From: Podila epigama
Taxonomy: Eukaryota; Mortierellomycota; Mortierellomycetes; Mortierellales; Mortierellaceae
Assembly (NCBI GenBank): GCA_015679605.1
Contig: JAAAVE010000349.1
Location: 1 to 21,752 of the forward strand
Direction: 5' to 3'
Length of the DNA: 21,752 nucleotides
A program made the translations under genes and the position numbers. Position 1 is the first letter of the stretch; each line of letters begins with the position of its first letter. Positions 19,927 through 21,752 of this stretch are shown in pieces. A model generated the notes under the pieces. That model had not been told where the DNA came from and did not search any database. It worked only from the letters and a program-made list of their open reading frames with translations.

Positions 19927-20598
19927 GTGGCTCGAGTGGATGGAGGATTTAAAGGCCAGCTCGTATCAACATGTTCAAAGAAGAGCAGCATCCGCTTCAG
20001 CACTTTCTATAAAACCAGAATTCTCGATAATCATCACGAGGTGGGAAATTCTCCGAGAGTCTTCACAGTGTGGTATAGCAGATGGAGATCAACAAATATT
20101 GCACTGCACCCCAATCACTGATACCAATGAAGGGTATATCCCGACGCGTCTACAATCAATACGCGAATCCGAGCACTTGTGCTCGAGAGACCGCTTTTTC
20201 GACTAATTCACCGTTACATAACAAGGAACCAAGGATCCAAAAGGTATGTATCAACCATCAATTCATGGATGTATCCATCCGGACACAACACCGCAACAAT
20301 CGACCTATCTATCCAATGTCTGAATCATCGACGTATGCAACTCATTAACATAGATCGATATTGTTTACACCTTCCTAACTGTCCAAACCGACACTTAGAT
20401 CGTTTACGAACCCCTGGCTTGTCCGACTACGCAATCAAAGGCTTAGATAAACCATCGATAATTCAACAGCGAGTAACAGGAACGACAATCTTCTATCTGC
20501 AAATGAGGCATATCCAAAGCCTTCTCAACTCCAATCCAGGGTCTACTTTATTGTCAGCACTCTACAACAAATACAGGATGCGTTTGCGTGAAACCTGA
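19927..20598 (+). pseudogene. Unidentified broken ORF with two close stop codons
   Basis: One plus-strand frame is open from 19927 to 20118, has TGA codons at 20119-20121 and 20128-20130, and is then open from 20131 to a TGA at 20596-20598 (about 155 codons). The second part contains RLIHRYITRNQGSKRYVSTI and LDKPSIIQQRVTGTTIF. There is no good ATG start and no family I recognise. Another plus frame (19895-20206, TEAQRLLPSEWLEWMEDL...) overlaps it, so which frame was once coding is unclear. The minus strand shows no long frame here. Confidence 0.25.
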
Positions 20599-20641
20599 AT
20601 GAACTATCCCAGTTTTGCTCCGGGCAGAAGGTCGGAAGAGT

Positions 20642-20761
20642 GCCTTGTTCACTCTTATTGACCTTACTGTTTGGTTCAGGTACGGCTATCACTCAGTGTA
20701 CTGTAGCGTAGTATCAATTAAAAGCCTTGTTCACTCTTATTGACCTTACTGTTTGGTTCAG
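20642..20761. repeat. 38-base direct repeat, two copies
   Basis: Two identical 38-base copies lie at 20642-20679 and 20724-20761, 82 bases apart start to start. Each begins GCCTTGTTCACTCTTATTGA and ends TTTGGTTCAG. The 44 bases between include CAGTGTACTG. A recent local duplication or a repeat-flanked insertion scar would explain it. Confidence 0.9.
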
Positions 20762-20927
20762 TTTGTTGGTTTTTTGTGATTAAAGGTTTTCTTTATGGAG
20801 GATTCTGTACCCCGCCTCACGGTTATAGACGCATCTGTCGAAACGCCACGCACCCCGCAAAAACCCCACATTAATCTCGTCATAATAAATTATATTTGGC
20901 AGTGGTGAAAAAAATTGCAAAAAACCG

Positions 20928-21021
20928 GAATTGTGTGTACACCATTAACGCAGGGAAAATATCCAGAATTGTGTGTACATAATATACGGACAAGTCAAGT
21001 TACCCATAAATTGCATGTACT
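20928..21021. repeat. Repeated TTGTGTGTAC motif
   Basis: The 14-mer GAATTGTGTGTACA occurs at 20928-20941 and 20966-20979, 38 bases apart. A degenerate third copy, AAATTGCATGTAC, lies near 21008. Short inverted AAATTGCAA/TTGCAATTT arms lie at about 20912-20920 and 21047-21055 on either side. Confidence 0.7.
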
Positions 21022-21172
21022 CTTCTTGTGCACTCTTGTCAAAAAGTTGCAATTTAAAATTGTCTACTGTACATATTCAAGATAAACAAGGAACGCGTTC
21101 ATGCTGCTCATTTTGTCTACACAAACAAGACTAGTATTCATGCTGTCTGTTCACTTTTTAATGGTGGTGTCC

Positions 21173-21752
21173 TTACAGCTTCTCATAAAACAACAAGTAC
21201 GCCTCTGCTTGTTTAACTAAATCCCATCCTACAATCTGTACATCCTCATCCGATATCCGCCACCATTTGCCTTGAGTCTCTGCTTCCTTCTCTTGACCAG
21301 CTTTCGTCTTTTTCGATTCTGTTATTGTTGTTGTTGGAATCCTTCGATAGGTCACAAAATGTCCAGAGTCATGGCTCCCCAAATGGACAACTACTGAACA
21401 CAATCGATACAACACTTTATCTTCATCTTCTTTTTCCTCCTTTTCCTCCGTCTGTCCTTGCTTCCTACCAATAGGGTGCTCCTGCTGCTGATGCCTTGGT
21501 AATGAAGTCTTGAAGAATGGAGAAAGATCTCGACCACCATTACCATCACCTACCGCTGTCGTCGTCCATGCTCCTGTCATTGTCGTTGTCGTTGAATCCG
21601 TCGATGCAATCGCCTCTGCGACAGAGAGTGACCCGCGTCGAGACATATTCTTGGTGGCTACCGTGTTCAAATACCCAGACGTCGTAAACGGTGTAAAATC
21701 CAACAAGGCCGGAAACACAACCCTACAAGGGTTTTTGCACATTTGTCCATGT
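21173..21752 (-). CDS. Ubiquitin-specific protease (USP family), C-terminal part
   Basis: The minus-strand frame runs off the window end, so the N-terminal part, including the Cys box, is missing; 193 codons plus stop are visible. It is open beyond the Met at 21740-21742, which is therefore probably internal. KNPCRVVFPALLDFTPFTTS matches the USP segment that precedes substrate-binding strands. A low-complexity insert follows (TEEKEEKEDEDK). The His box is HLGSHDSGHFVTYRR, with the catalytic His in SGHF. WWRISDEDVQIV...AEAYLLFYEKL closes the fold with the acidic residue and the usual USP end close to the C-terminus. The enzyme removes ubiquitin from proteins. The Ubp1/USP30-like subgroup is a weak guess; the USP family itself is clear. 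The gene is convergent with the Yap1-like gene, 3.6 kb away. Confidence 0.88.
   Translation of the reverse strand, partial: HGQMCKNPCRVVFPALLDFTPFTTSGYLNTVATKNMSRRGSLSVAEAIASTDSTTTTMTGAWTTTAVGDGNGGRDLSPFFKTSLPRHQQQEHPIGRKQGQTEEKEEKEDEDKVLYRLCSVVVHLGSHDSGHFVTYRRIPTTTITESKKTKAGQEKEAETQGKWWRISDEDVQIVGWDLVKQAEAYLLFYEKL

Larger units (their letters stand above)
17942..21172. other. Gene-poor region with ORF relics and short repeats
   Basis: About 3.2 kb between the Yap1-like gene and the convergent protease gene lacks a confident gene. Unlike the rest of the window it has few microsatellites. It holds fragmentary open frames (18693-19082, 19895-20206, 20131-20598), a palindrome cluster (19245-19349), a run of C (about 19567-19578), 38-base direct repeats (20642 and 20724) and repeated TTGTGTGTAC motifs (20928-21021). 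This fits decayed genes or transposon debris, but I recognise no transposase, reverse transcriptase, LTR or terminal inverted repeat. Confidence 0.5.

Noticed and set aside
20640-20770. tRNA gene suggested by GGTTCA motifs
   Set aside because: The GGTTCA sequences are the ends of the 38-base direct repeats. No A box or cloverleaf arms fit around them, and no tRNA was seen elsewhere in the window.
20642-20979. CRISPR-like spacing of short direct repeats
   Set aside because: There are only two exact copies of each repeat with unequal spacing, in a eukaryotic context. This is not a CRISPR array.

Overview
The window looks like a piece of a filamentous fungal chromosome, most likely from an early-diverging lineage such as Mucoromycota (Mortierella-like). 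This rests on genes with several GT-AG introns, long Ser/Thr/Gln/Asn-rich disordered regions encoded by CAA/CAG/TCT runs, pyrimidine-rich leaders followed by A-rich sequence just before the ATG, and a fungal-type Yap1/Pap1 bZIP factor. The lineage is an inference; no ribosomal or other marker gene is present.

Layout. Bases 1-863 are promoter and leader. Gene 1 (864-4130, +, 3 exons, about 947 aa) encodes an unrecognised protein with an N-myristoylation-type N-terminus, an acidic patch, a long coiled coil and disordered flanks. Bases 4131-5148 are intergenic. Gene 2 (5149-11304, +, 6 exons, about 1372 aa) encodes an ankyrin-repeat protein with a very long disordered N-terminus, a conserved-looking basic helical module and a polybasic C-terminus; its second exon carries an apparent one-base slip in an AAC repeat. 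Gene 3 (11622-12234, +, 2 exons, 149 aa) encodes a small, very hydrophobic membrane protein that resembles promethin/LDAF1 in layout. Bases 12235-13794 are a long low-complexity promoter and leader. Gene 4 (13795-17525, +, 4 exons, 635 aa) is a clear Yap1/Pap1-type bZIP oxidative-stress regulator with the full C-terminal cysteine domain but no N-terminal cysteine domain. Bases 17526-21172 hold no confident gene: microsatellites, ORF relics, a cluster of palindromes and short direct repeats. The last 580 bases, on the minus strand, are the C-terminal part of a ubiquitin-specific protease that runs off the window end.

The genes do not form an operon or an obvious functional cluster. The four plus-strand genes are separate transcription units, and the protease gene is convergent with gene 4. 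Splice sites were placed by eye from GT/AG signals and reading-frame phase. All four models close without leftover bases, except for the single slip in gene 2. No homology search was possible, so protein names rest on motifs I recognise.
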